From Scalesia atractyloides (lineage: Eukaryota; Streptophyta; Magnoliopsida; Asterales; Asteraceae), in assembly GCA_947069175.1 (NCBI GenBank), contig CAMTDV010000012.1, positions 41,076,341 to 41,140,340 on the forward strand: a stretch of DNA of 64,000 nt, given 5' to 3'. Made by a program: the position numbers and the translations under genes. The first letter of the stretch is position 1, and each line of letters opens with the position of its first letter. Under the pieces are notes generated by a model, which ran no database searches, was not told the origin of the DNA, and was given only the letters and a program-made list of their open reading frames with translations. Positions 1 to 13,512 of the stretch are shown piece by piece.

Positions 1-1026
1 AGTGTCTTAGATTCTGGTTTGTTCACACGTCTCGCGTAGAACTCCGCAAGTGGAAATTGAGGGTGTGACACATTTGCCATTCCAAGAAGCTGGTAGAGAA
101 TTAAGCAACATTTTGTTTATTTCATAATATGCCACCTCAATGTCAAGCCTCATCTCAGTCACTAGATGCATGTATCTATTAAAGCGTGACTCAAGACTTT
201 TACCAACAATATCACTAAAGTTGTTAAAATATCCCCTTTCTCTCTTTCACATCCTTATTTCCTTCAAATTTGTCTACTAATGCATCCCATAATGATTTGC
301 TGTAAAATATTGCCTGAAACCATGAAATGGTTTTAGTTGGTAGAGCCATTGTAAGAGTAGCATAACATTTTGATCTCTCTCAATCTGCTTGCAAACTTCC
401 TCAGTCCATTATTCCAAAGGTTTATCCATAATTTCACTAGTACTATTGAGTTCACTTGGTTTGTGAGAACCAGAAGTAATTGATTTCCATAACATGGATT
501 TTGTATACAACTGAAAATATTAAAATATGAACTTACACTTTGAGTAGTCAACTCAGAGTAAAGCTTTGGTGATTTGGATCCAAATCCTATCTCATTCTCC
601 GAGTTCTAGAAATCGATTAACTTGTTCAGATTTTCAACAATCATCTTATCTAAGTTGTTGACAGTTGAAAATTTTTCATGTAAGAAGTTATCGCTTAGGC
701 TAACAAAAGTAATCGCTTGTTAAAGTTAACGTCAAGCAAAGTAATCGCTTGTGACAGAACATTACACTTATACGAAGTAACCACTTGAACTCACAAACCC
801 AATATTATAGTAAAGTAACCGCTTGCAAAATTAACCTCTCATACTTTAAAAAAGTAAACGTTTGTGAAAGTTACGCTTTAACTCCAAAAAGTATATGCTT
901 CCTAAAGATCTTGACATGTAAAGTTTACGCTTTAGGTCAAAGTATACGCTTAGCCTGAAAGACGGTGGGTAAAGCGTAAACTATAGTACACCAAAGTATA
1001 CGAATTTGACCTCCTAAAGATCACAA
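1..1026 (-). pseudogene. Copia-type gag and leader remnant, cut by window edge
   Basis: Minus-strand translation of about 1-560 gives broken pieces that read like a plant Copia Gag (UBN2/DUF4219 type), for example RFNRYMHLVTEMRLDIEV, LLNSLPASW and QIERDQNVMLL, separated by stops and frame changes. Between about 660 and 1010 lies a non-coding leader rich in a degenerate 'AAAGTAwACGCTT' repeat. The block sits directly inside a primer-binding site and LTR, which fixes its identity as the 5' internal region of an LTR element running off the left edge. Protein-level assignment is by eye; the presence of the element is more certain than its exact lineage. Confidence 0.6.
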
Positions 1027-1038
1027 GCTCCGATACCA
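1027..1038 (-). other. primer-binding site (initiator-Met tRNA type)
   Basis: The minus strand reads TGGTATCGGAGC two bases inside the LTR end. This is one mismatch from TGGTATCAGAGC, the usual plant LTR-element site complementary to the 3' end of initiator methionine tRNA. It gives the element orientation (minus) and defines the LTR boundary at 1041. Confidence 0.75.
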
Positions 1039-1040
1039 AT

Positions 1041-1410
1041 TGTAAAACCCTAAAATCTTCAACAATGCACAATTCATGATGTTATATCACAAATCCACTG
1101 CCAGAAATGATGAATTCATGTTTAACAATATATATAAGTAGGAATAAAAAAAACACACAACTAAATAAAAGTTTATTATTGAATTAAAATTTGGTGTATA
1201 AGATGATAATGTGCAAAAGTCTACACTCTTTATCTTGACACCTATTTATACTAAAAGAAGTTCACGTTTTAGAAAGTAAACACTTGCCATAAGTTCGTAC
1301 TTAGACATCTTCAAGCGTGAACTTTGCAAGTAAACACTTCTCAAACTATTACAAAGTCAAACTAACACAAAATACAATAAAATTGACGGATTAACTTTCT
1401 AGGTCTAACA
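1041..1410 (-). mobile_element. 5' LTR of the Copia-type element
   Basis: A 370-bp LTR bounded by TGT...ACA, beginning TGTTAGACC at 1410 on the minus strand and ending GGGTTTTACA at 1041, next to the primer-binding site. A TATA box (TATAAATAG, minus strand, about 1235-1245) lies in the middle as expected for U3. The 5-bp target copy on the gene side would be ctcaa (1411-1415); its partner lies outside the window. Confidence 0.7.
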
Positions 1411-2207
1411 CTCAAAACACTTGTTTGGTTGATGAAAATGAAGGTCGTAACGCTCAAATATGAAGAACAAAGTCAAGAAAACTTAGGCAGTTCAGTAATT
1501 CAACATAACATAAGCATTGAAATATCTGCATTGGTAACATCTAATAAGCTCTAATATTTTAACATAATTTCTAACATTTCAAGGAAACTTACTAAAAGTC
1601 AAGCTTATTAGTTGGTATGCAAAGATTCAAAAAATGACAACTCTGATGTGTGTGTGTATATATATCACCTACATTACATCAAAGGACTTTTGGAGAGATT
1701 ATTCTATTAGTCAGTCATTAGATTGTGCCCTCAAACTCATTTGTTTATTTAAAAAAAACTTCTAACTCTTACTTCAATATATTAATTAGAAACACACAGA
1801 TTTCAAACAAGCTTATAGTTCATTTGATTTAATCATTTAATCCATATTCTACTACTTAGGTTTAATTCCATTTTGAGGGATACAAGAACGCAAAATCCGA
1901 TTTCATCCCTTACTCCCGTCAAAGAGCATCTGTAAAATACACTTGAAAATTGTTACTTAGAAGTAATGCAAGTATGCACAAAGATTGTTACTAAAATTCG
2001 AGGGGTTATCCTTTATTTCATAATAACACGTCTTATTAGGTGGTGCCAACCAATTTCTCATATTATACATTGCCTGGCAAGAACTCGTTATCTAGAAAAC
2101 AATACTTCAAATATAAACACAACTTCACATCTAGTCTAAAGTTCGTTTATATATCCACACATATTTCATTAATATATACACATACATGCATACATATAGT
2201 CGATAAA
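1411..2207. other. 3' flank of the P450 gene
   Basis: AT-rich stretch between the P450 stop codon and the Copia LTR. It should hold the 3' UTR and polyadenylation site of the minus-strand gene, but several A-rich motifs could serve and I cannot choose one. A short TG/TA microsatellite lies near 1647-1667. No coding potential seen. Confidence 0.5.
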
Positions 2208-2298
2208 TCATGCCCTTTTAGATAGTTGGATTGGAAATCCATTAACCAACCTAGCCGACGGAAAGAAAGACATTCTATCTTCCTTGACTTCGCTCCAC
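2208..2298 (-). CDS. P450 exon 9 (residues 448-477) and stop
   Basis: Acceptor TTTCAG|GTGGAG. Encodes WSEVKEDRMSFFPSARLVNGFPIQLSKRA then TGA. FPSARLVNGFPI corresponds to the C-terminal substrate-recognition loop (SRS6) of CYP85-clan enzymes. No frame damage. Confidence 0.9.
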
Positions 2299-5200
2299 CT
2301 GAAACATGTAACTGATTTTGTCATGTTGATTTCTAAATATGAACATATATAGGTAATGTGTGCGTATTTGTGATGTTTACACATACCAATTACAATAATT
2401 AAAGCTTGCAAAGTGAAATCAAACCTGTAAGACACTATAAAATAATGTAAAAATAACGCGATTTGAAGCCGGGCCAACTCTGCGCCAGGACATAAACGAG
2501 GTCCTCCTCCAAATGGTGAATAATATGGACTATTTCTCCAATTTCTCTTATCCTTGAATCAAGTATATAAATTAAGATTCATAAAATGGTGATACGTACG
2601 TACAGCATAAAAATACAAAAATAAGATGTGTACACATAAAGCTCACTTGGTTTTTAGGATCCATCCATCTACAAGGATTAAAAGTAGTTGCTCCTTCATA
2701 AGAGTTTTCGTCTTGGTGAACTGCTGAAAGAAATGGAACCACAAAACTTCCTTTTGGGATAATGTAATCTACAATGTTATGCATCGCGTACATAAGACTT
2801 GTTAGTAAATAAATTAACCAGGTAGAATGTACTTGCAGTAGGGATGGTTCTAAGTAGGTGTCATATTTTATGTGTTGTGTTAGTATAAGATTCATGTTTT
2901 TATGTGTTATATACTTGTATATGTATCCACATTCAATTGGTCGAAAATATTTAAAACAAGTAATACGGGTAAAAATAAAAAATTTAAATCTATATATGTT
3001 AGTGACTAACATGTGTGAGAAATTGTATATTAGAGGTTAGCTCATATTGTTCATATGAGAGATGTGTAGCGTGAAGTCTGTACGAATTTACCTTGGTATT
3101 GGACAACTTCTTTTGCTTCTCTCATCAACCAAATAGCAATTCCACCTAAACGAAGAGTTTCATCAATTACCTGCATCAAGTTACAATATAATGAAGTTTG
3201 TTAGCTAGTTAGACAATCTATAGTGTTTAAGTAAAAGAGTAAATTATTTTTTGAGTCCCTGTGTTTTAAGAGTTTTAACCACTTGAATTCAAAATCAAAA
3301 AGTTTAACGCCCTAAATTCTTAAATAATTATTTTCTAATCTATTGAGTCCAAATTTTTAACTCTTATCTGTCAAGCCTTTTAATCATAAAGGTACTTTGG
3401 TCATTACAAATAAAGTATCAATTTATAACGAAGAGAGTATAAGGTACAGTTTTTAATGCACAAGGTATTATACCCCACAAAAAACAAAACCCTAATATCC
3501 AAATTCAAACACCTAATCTAAATCCTAAAATCTCCATCTAAAAACTTCAATTCTTCAACATCAATGGCAATTGCAGACCTTTGGGCTTGATCCCCCCCCC
3601 CCCTTCGGTTTCCTCTATCTTCTTCTCTCCATCATCGGTATTGTCGTCTAGAGCGTCGGGTACGTCAACCTCCTTCACAAATACTCTCTCAATTACTAGT
3701 TTGATCAGTTTAATTCAATACGCAGAACTTGAAATCGAGATCTAATAAAATCTCAATTTCTAATTGTTTAACTGAAACAGATTGTTGTTGACATGCATAT
3801 GTCCATGCTGTTTGTGCGTTACGGTGTTGGTTGAAATCGCAATTGAGTCGATTAAGGCTCTGATTCATGTTATGGAGTGGTTTACGTCGAAGATTCCTTG
3901 TTAGTTTTGGTAGTGAGTGTTTGTGTGTGCAGATTTTTGTTTGTGTGTTAGTAAATGTGCTTTTAGCAGTGAGTTTTAGATGCTTTTGTTGAAGCTGCTA
4001 ATTTGGTGATTTCATAGGGTTTTATCAAGGTGAGATAGAGAAAGAGGTGTAATGGTGGTCGGAAGTGACTGGGAGTGGCGGTGTTTGGTGGTAGACTAAG
4101 GGTTTTTGGTGATGGTGTTGCTAGAGAAATAGAAATAGAAACAAAGAGAGAGAGAGAGAGAGAGAGAGTAGTCTGTATTGAGAGTTTCTATAAAATATAT
4201 AGGTATTTATGAAAAAAAATAAAAGGGTTATTTTGGTAATTTTATGAAGAATTAACAGAATATTCTAACGGTATTAAAAATTTGGACTCAATAGGTTAGA
4301 AAATAAGTGTTTAGGGACTTAGCGCGCTAAATTTTTTTATTTTGAATTTAAGTGGTTAAAACCATTTAAACACATACACTAAAAAAGTAATTTTCTCTAA
4401 CTAAAAAGTGAAATAGTTATTGCCACATCAATCTCACCTAGAGAGAAGTTCTCACTCTTTTTCATTAAAATTTAAAATGTGAAATAGTTTAACTAGTCCA
4501 GTAAATAAAAGAAAAACTAAAATAAAGGATGATTGGTTTAGAGTTTATGAATCCGATGGCCCCTCCCCCAAAAACGCTAGTTACCACAGAAACACCTCCA
4601 AATAAAATAAAGGGTGATTGGTTTAGAGTTTGTGAACCCAATGCAAACTTACACATATAAAAAATTTACGGTTTTTCCAATATTTAGCGTTTAAAACTTA
4701 TACATATGTAAAATTTCTATATTTCCAAATACATGTAAACTTAATTTAAAATATTATATTCGAATAATAATGATAAATGTAAAAAAATTGAATTTTAATT
4801 GTTTTTAACCAAGTTCTCAGTGTATTTTTATTCGTTTTCACAGTTCTCGCAATATTTAGCGTTCTCAAGATAACTCTCCATATATATGTATATATACACA
4901 CATAGGGAGGATTATCTTGAGAATGCTAAATATTACGAGAACCGTGAGAATGAATGAAAAACAATCAAAATCTTTTTTTAATACAAACCTCAGTATAATT
5001 AAAATATAACATTAAAAAAAGAATTTACCTTATACATAATTCATCTATCATCTTAAAATCACTCTTAATTAGTGTTTTTACGCATGTGTGAATACAACAA
5101 ATTTACATGTGTAAATGGCAAACTTACACATTTGTAAATTTTCTTTAGTTACAAATACATGTAAATTTAATTTCTAATATTGTAGTCTAATAATGATGAT

Positions 5201-6281
5201 ATGTGTAAAAAAGTTTGAATTTTAATTGTTTTTGACTAAGTTCTCGAGGTTTTTAATTCGTTCTCACGATTTTCGTAAATATTTAGCATTTTTAAGATAA
5301 CCGTATACACACATTCCAAAATACTCTTATAGTCTTATATATGATCAAAACATAATCCTTACATGCAGTGGCGGATCTAGAAAATATTCGTAGGGGTAAC
5401 GTTTTATAAAGGGGTAACGAAACCGAAAAAACGTTAAAAAATGTCAAATTTTTCCAAAATTTACACTACCGCCGGAGCGCCAAGGGGTAGCGGAGGCTAC
5501 CCCTGCGTCTAAGGTATGTCCGCCCCTACTTACATGTATCAAGGCATAATCCTATATATAAATAGTACAGTGAAAATGAAAGACAAAGACTTACATGTTG
5601 AGTAAATGACATTGATTTGTAGTCTTCCCATGTTAACATATCAACTTCACCACCTATATCGAGTCTTTTTTTCTTATATTTTGGTGCTCCTCCTGCAAAA
5701 CAAAGTCGACGCGCCTTTTTGTCAAAATAAGATAATTGATTTGGAATACTCTACGAATGTAACTAGAGTTAAACTAAAGTTACACTACATGGTTCGTAGG
5801 TTCGATAAAACTTATACGTTCACGGTTTTGGTCTACCATCATACACTTTGGGTTGAAATATATAAAACCCACATACATTATACAGACATATACACACACA
5901 AACATATACATACATGCATACATATTAGAGGGGTGCACGATGCGAGGGAACACAACACTCAAGGACACCACTGATAAAACGCTTGAACAATTAATTGATG
6001 ATGTGTCATATTGATTGAAAGTGTAGTAAAATATAGTAAAACAAAGTAACTATGAAATCAAGTATAGAAAAACAATATTGAGAATTAAGTTAGATAGAAA
6101 ACTGATTATTTACACTAATATATTTTTAAGGAATTTATTTATTAATTGTAATAACTACAAAAGGGAAATTGTATTTATTTATTCAATTATTTTTTTATGT
6201 ATTTAAGGTAGTCAAATTGATAAAAGATCATTTTACCCTTAAAAAAATAATTTAAAAGACAACCTTATCTTACAAAAACTC

Positions 6282-6315
<34 letters not shown>

Positions 6316-7399
6316 ATAATAGAAGTTTCATTTGAGAAGAAATTTAATGTGAGAAGAAAAAAAAGAAAACGGCATAATGATAAAACATTAAATAATTTAT
6401 AACTCCTCTCATTAATTATGTTATCTTTCATTAATAAAACAAAAACATTATATCCTGCACATTTCAAAATTTCTCCTACATATATCTTATACTTATCGGA
6501 ATGTACCCTACACACATGTAAAAATACTCTACACATTTCAAAATCCATCCTACACATAATAAAATTTATCCTACACATGTCAAAAATTGCCATTCACCAT
6601 AGGTTATTTTATCTTGAAAAAGTATATTAAAAAAATAAGTTACAAGTTTAATTAATTAGCTAATTAATGACAATTATAGATTTACCTATATGCTCATTTT
6701 CATAAAATTAAATACACACATTAAATGAAGTAAATAAAGAATTTCTATTGGTTTAAAAGTTATTCTTTTTATTCTTATAAATTTTTTATTCTCATTTGAA
6801 CTCTCCACTATATATTCAGAATTATAATTAAAAAACTTATTATTTGTAAGAAAACCCAAAAACTCATTACTATATGTATGCACTATATCATACTATATAT
6901 ATATAATATATATATATAAGAAGGTTCATTTGAGTAGAAATTTAATGTACGAAGAAAAAGAAGAAAGGACATAATGGTAAAATATTAAATGATTTATAAC
7001 ACTTCTCATTAATTAAGTTATCTCTCATTAATAAACAAAAACATTATATATTCTACACATTTCAGAATTTATCCTACATATATCTTATACTTATCGGAAT
7101 TTATCCTACACACATGTAAAAATACCCTACACATTTCAAAATTTATCCTACACATACTAAAATTTATCCTGCACATGTCGAAAATTGTCTTTCACCATAA
7201 ATTATTTTATCATGAAAAAGTATATTAAAAAATGACTTACAAGTTTAATTAATTAGTTATTAATGACAATTATAGATTTACCTACATGCTCATTTTCATA
7301 ATATTAAATACACACATTAAATGAAGTAAATGGAGAATTTCTATTGGTTTAAACGTTATGTTTTTTATTCTTACAAAATTTTTCTTCTCATTTGAACTC

Positions 7400-7434
<35 letters not shown>

Positions 7435-10400
7435 CACGGAGTTGGCAGGTAGGTTTAATTACACTAACTAGGAACCCTCATGTGCTCGAGCGTTGCGGCG
7501 AAGAATTTTATACTCGATACTTTAAACATTGTATGGATGAATTCGATATTGGTTTATGGCACCCAGACACGCTACAATAACTGAAATAAAAAAAACCCAA
7601 AAAACAAAGTCGTATAATATCAAAAAGGATATATGCACGTGTTTGTTTCGTTAGCGAAAAAATTAACAACTAAAAACCCGTATGTGAACACGTGTTCGGT
7701 TTCTTATTTCTTTTTTTAATGAACTAGTGGAATTCCCCAGCGCGTTGCGCCGGGAATTCAGTCCATATCAATTTATTTTATTATGGTTCGTTATGGTAGC
7801 AGAACTCGGCATCGCAACTAAAACATAAGACCCAAAGTCGTGATATGCTCAAAATAATATCAACATATGGTTTATATAAGCTATAAAACTAATACTTCTT
7901 CGAAAGACGGACATGTTTCATACTTGGAGATCTCACAAAACTTTCTACACAATAACTCATTTTAGTTTAACAATCACTATCACTATTTCTAAGACATAAA
8001 GTCCAAAGGATATAAAAATATATAATCTTCTATGCTAGAATATTACATGTGTTCAATAATGAAATATATATATATATCAAGTGGTATTGGTTTTAAATTA
8101 TTCCCTAATTTGTTTCCATAATCATAACCAAAATGACTAAAAATTATTCTTGAGTTTCAATAGCTAAATCCATTAAAAAAAACAACCAAAATCAAGCTCA
8201 ATGGCTTTTTAAAATAGGGATAATTTATGTACTACAGCTTACAAGTTGAGCTTTTGTATTTACAATAATAATTATAACTTATTCACTTAAGCATAAACTA
8301 AAATGATAAACTAAAAAATCAATCAAGTTAAATAATTATTATTAACCTTGGATTTTGTTTAAAGCTTATTGTAAAACAAATGAATTAGCAACTCAACTAG
8401 TTAAATTATTGGGCTTAACATCGAACTATTAGTCTTAACAAATCCTTAGGAATCGAACTGGGTAAACCGGATCCTAGATGCGCGCCTCAACCATTACACT
8501 AGATATACGTTTGTGTTATGTTTCTGTTTCCGTTTCTATGTCACGTTAGTAAATGATACGGAAAAAAAGGGAATATAGTAGATGGAAAGTGACATATACT
8601 AATTGGTTAACCGTTAATGTCAACATATCACAGCAACTCTTTGATTCATTTCATTTGCTTATTATTATTATTTTTTTATGGCAACTCTTGATTCATTTCA
8701 TTTGCTTATTTTTATTATTTTTTAGTGGCATTTTAGTAGCAAACCTCGATTCATTCCATTTGCTTATTATTAGTGTTTTTTATTGTCATTTTATTTTATA
8801 TATTACAAAACTTATTAGGGGGAATACTGTCAGGCAGCTGCTTGACACCCTTCATTGATTGTTTCTTCTTATATTTAATTTTTAAACATTGAGCTTCGTT
8901 AATATATGAGTGTGGCCTCTTTGTTTTTAAAAAAGTTTTATTTTTATTGGTAACTTTGTTATATGCGTGTTTAGTCTCTCTGCTTCAACTTTGGTAGTGT
9001 ACATGTTTAGTCCCTCTACTTATTCTTTTAAGTAATATATTGTCACTTTTTGCATTTTACTTTTAAACCTTCAACTTCGATAATATACGTTTTTAGTCTC
9101 TCTGCTTTTAGAAAACAAATTTATATATATCAAAACCCCCCTCATTTGTCGTTTCTTGAATTTAGTTTTTAAACCTTCAGCTTTTTTAATACATGGGTTT
9201 AGCCCCTCTGTTTTTAAAAAGTTTTTTTTGTTGGTTAACTTTGTTTATATGCGTGTTTAGTCCCTCTGCTTCAACTTTGATAGTGTACATGTTTAATCCC
9301 TCTACTTATTCTTTTAAGTAATTTATTGTCACTTTTTGCATTTTATTTTTAGACCTTCAACTTCGCTAATATACGTATTTGGCCCCTCTGCTTTTAGAAA
9401 AAAAAATACTTATTTTTTATTGGTTAACTTTGTTTATATGTGTGTTTAGTCCATCTGCTTTAACTTTTAATAATGTACATGTTTAATCCCCTACTTCTAT
9501 TTCTTTTAGTATTTAATCTTTTAGCCTTTTCCTTTTGATACCATAACAAATCAACCCGGGGAATAGTGACCGTTAGTTATTGATGAACAACTGCTACTAC
9601 TTTTGGACTTTAATAAAGTTACTTTATAATTCCTAAACTTTATTAAAACAAAAATTCTTTGACACGCGTATTTCTATATATGTTTAATTTTTATTAAGAT
9701 TGTGTTAAAGTAGTATGTATAAATAACCCAAACACATAAAGTTACTGGCCCGCAACACAGGCAGTGCATAAACTAGTTTTATGTATAATGGAACTTTCTC
9801 TTTATCAAGATCATTAATGAGTTTCATGGCATTAACCATAATTCATTTCGTTTTGTATTATATAAAATATTTGATAGTACTTATAGTCTAACGGTATTAA
9901 GGTATGACATAAAAGTTTACGGATTCAAGTCACATAGTAAATGAATTATAAAATTTAAGTATTTATAGATTCGTTTGAATTATAATCTAAAATATTTATT
10001 ATGATATACTTTAAAAATGAATGAACAATATTGTTTTTGTTTTAACCCTCCATTGCCAGTACTAGTAACAAAACGAGCTTGTCTAATTCTAATCAAACAA
10101 CGTCGGTATCATATTTGTATTTATTTTTATTATTTTCAAATGATGCAAAACGTATGGTATCGATATTTGTATTTATTTTTATTATTTTCAAATGATGCAA
10201 AACGTATGTCGATATTCTTTGGCATTTCACGACTTTATTTTTTACGATTTTATCTTTCGATTGTTATAATAGTTGTCAATATTATAACGAAACGAATCAG
10301 TACCGATTAAATTCTTATGGTGTAGCATGAATGAATCCACACTAGTTGTCTTTAGAAAAGAGGTAATTATTGTGAATGCAAATTAAATATTATTATGACT

Positions 10401-12175
10401 TTTTATAGTTAAGAACTAAAGCAAACTAAAAATTAAATATTAGAGTAAACTATTGTTGATACATTTTTGTGTCTGTCGCTTGTTCTTAGTTACAGTTGTA
10501 ATTGTACGGTCTTTGCTCAAGTGTCTGTATAGGTTTGGTCGTGTCGAATAGATCGAGATATCCTTTTATCTTGATCTAGTATGATATCTTAGCTTGTCTG
10601 TGTTAATCGGCTGCATGTGTGCATACTATTGAGTCTTGTAAACATCATGTCTACACACATTCTCCAAGAAGAAGAATTCTGTGTGAGTCAGAGATTTCGT
10701 ACGAGTCAGATGATTCGTACTAATCAATGAGTGTTTTCGTACGAAACATCTGCTCCGCACCAATTTCCTGGAGATGTGTCTCGTGTGAAATAGTGTTTTC
10801 CGTATGTCTAGTATCGTGATTCGTACGAAATCTACACAGACACTATATAAGCAGACATGACCTTCTCAGTCAAGGTGACTCACCAGCATGTTAGCTCTTT
10901 GGTCCAGAAGTTAACAGAACGAGCTAGAAAACTGATCCTTTGTGTGGGATATCTAAGTTAGCATTTTTGGTGAAGACGAAGACACAAGAACACAACAAGT
11001 TTGTTTGAGTCATACGAGCATTGTGTGTATATGTTTGTACTTGTTCTCAATCATTAATAAAGATAGTGAATCTTTGGTTACCCCGTGTTCTTTACTTTGC
11101 TTTGGTTGCATGCACACTTGGATTCCGCACTTGTGTGTATGTTATATGAACAAGGAATAGGTTTGACATCCGCAGGTGGACCTACAACTATTAAAATGTC
11201 ACTGAGTTTTGGTCACTTTTGCCACTTTAGTCCAAAATTCAAACCTTTTTGAATCCGAGTTCCTGTGTTTTCAATTTTGTTGTCATTTTCATCAATCAAA
11301 ATCAAAATCTGGTCAGATTTTTTTGGTTAACATTCAACTTTTTTGTCTTTTTCTTTCTTTTAATGAAGGACAAAATGGTCTTTCCACGTTTTATTAGAAA
11401 AAAAATAAAAAATCTGACCATATTGCTCTTCATTTAAAGGTAGGAAAAAGATTTAAAAAAACTGAATGTTAATTGAAAAATATGATTAGGTTTTGCTTTT
11501 AAATGAAAATGGCAACAAAATTGAAATCACAGAGACCCAAATTTAAAAAAATTGAATTTTAAAATAAAGTAACAAAAATAATCAAATCTCATAAATCATT
11601 TAATCTAAATATTATTATTACTTTTTATAGTCAAGAAGTAAACTCTACCCTTGCGTGTGCTTACATGTGTACTATTGTTAATAAATTATATTAATTGGCT
11701 TTAGCAAAGTGAAACCAACTTAAATGATAATAATATGCATTTCCCAAAAAAAAAAACTTAAATGATAATACTATGTGCTTTTGTTTTAAAAAAATGCGAT
11801 CCTAGCTCTATCCCAAAAATAAAATACAGGTAGAGGTTGTTTGGTAATTTTTGAATGGTTAAGTGTTTAACTAATAAGATTTGAATCATTCAGTGCTAAA
11901 TCAGTAAGAGATCTGTACCATTAGAAGTCAGTATAATGCTTAATCGTTCAGAGGTAAATGTCTAGCCAATTCAGATTAGAGATTTTAACCATTCAGACTC
12001 ACTATAATGTTTAACAATTTAGAGGCAATGTCTAAAGCATTCAGACATCTGCTTGTGAAACAAATAGTCTGAACGTTCTGTGCTTAACCAATAAAAGGTC
12101 TGAACCATTAAGAGCTAAACAAATATCCCCGTAATCTTATTCTCACACCCAAATATCTTATTTCCATACCCTTTT

Positions 12176-12243
<68 letters not shown>

Positions 12244-13479
12244 GGGTTTCGGCTACAAAATCCATTTTTCATTCAAAGTGTACAAAGTCATAAACATCAT
12301 AATTTCAGCCATAAAACACACTTAAAACCCACAAATAACAAAGTGAAGATCACTAAAACACAATATCTAACCCTAATAGTTCATAAAAACTCCAAACACA
12401 TCATCGTAGAACTATGAATATGAAACACAACATGATAAGCAACATAAAACACACTAATGTTAGTCATTCGATAATCAAAGCCTTATCAACCAAAACACAA
12501 CACAAAACCCACACATATGACGTTTTAGTAATCTTCACTTTGTCATTTGTAGGTTTGGAGTGTGTTTTATAGTTGACATTTATGGTGTTTTATGACATTT
12601 TACACTTTGTAGGAAAAATATACTTTGTAGCCTACTCCCACCCTATATATATATATATATAGTTATTGTGAGAAAATTTAAAAGTGTGAGAAGAATAAGA
12701 AAGAATTTAAACCATTAGATATTTAATCTAATGGTTGAGATCATAGTGACAATTCTGTAAATAATGTTGACTATTAACTAACTAATTTTCTAGATTAAGG
12801 GTATAAAGGTAAATTTAATATTTTTAAATTAAGAAACTAACACTAATACAAATGCAAAATTTCCCCCTTCTTTTTTAACACATCAATAACTTTTATACGT
12901 AACACTTTTTTTAACAAAAATTACACGATAATAACGAGTGTGTTTTTTATCTTTAATATGAGTACCATATTAATATACTTATGTAGAGTTATTTCTGTTT
13001 TTATATATTTAGGGTGTTATTTCTGTTTTGATTAAAGTGTTGACTGGTGTTATATTAGGGTGTTATTTCTGTTATATTCAATGTTAGGGTGTTTTTTATA
13101 AGATTTGGGCCTTCAATATAACTGCTGTGGTGTTTTTATGAGTTATGGTGTTATTTATAAGATGGATGCCTTCAATATACATGATGTAGTGTTTTTATGA
13201 GTTATGGTGTTTTTATGAGTTATATTTCAGTTTTTTATAAGATGTATGCCTTCAATATACATGTTGTGGTGTTTTTATGAGTTAGGGTGTTATTTCAAAT
13301 TCGAAAATCCCTACAATAACTGCCAAAAATTGGTTGCATATATTCATTACATAATTAGATTTTATTAGTTAAATTACACTTATACCCTTAAACTACCAAA
13401 ATAAAAAGGGACACATGTCACCTCCATAATCTTTCTTATCCTTCTCACACTTTTAAATTTTCTCACATGAACCTCTACC

Positions 13480-13512
<33 letters not shown>

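Noticed and set aside
2572..3012. 146-codon minus-strand frame as a gene
   Set aside because: Only 2647-2768 of it is coding, as P450 exon 7; the rest is intron read-through.
5606..5974. 122-codon plus-strand frame
   Set aside because: Overlaps P450 exon 5 on the opposite strand and has no domain; a shadow.
8440..8515. tRNA gene
   Set aside because: A and B boxes are good but the sequence lacks a complete cloverleaf and acceptor stem; better read as a SINE head.
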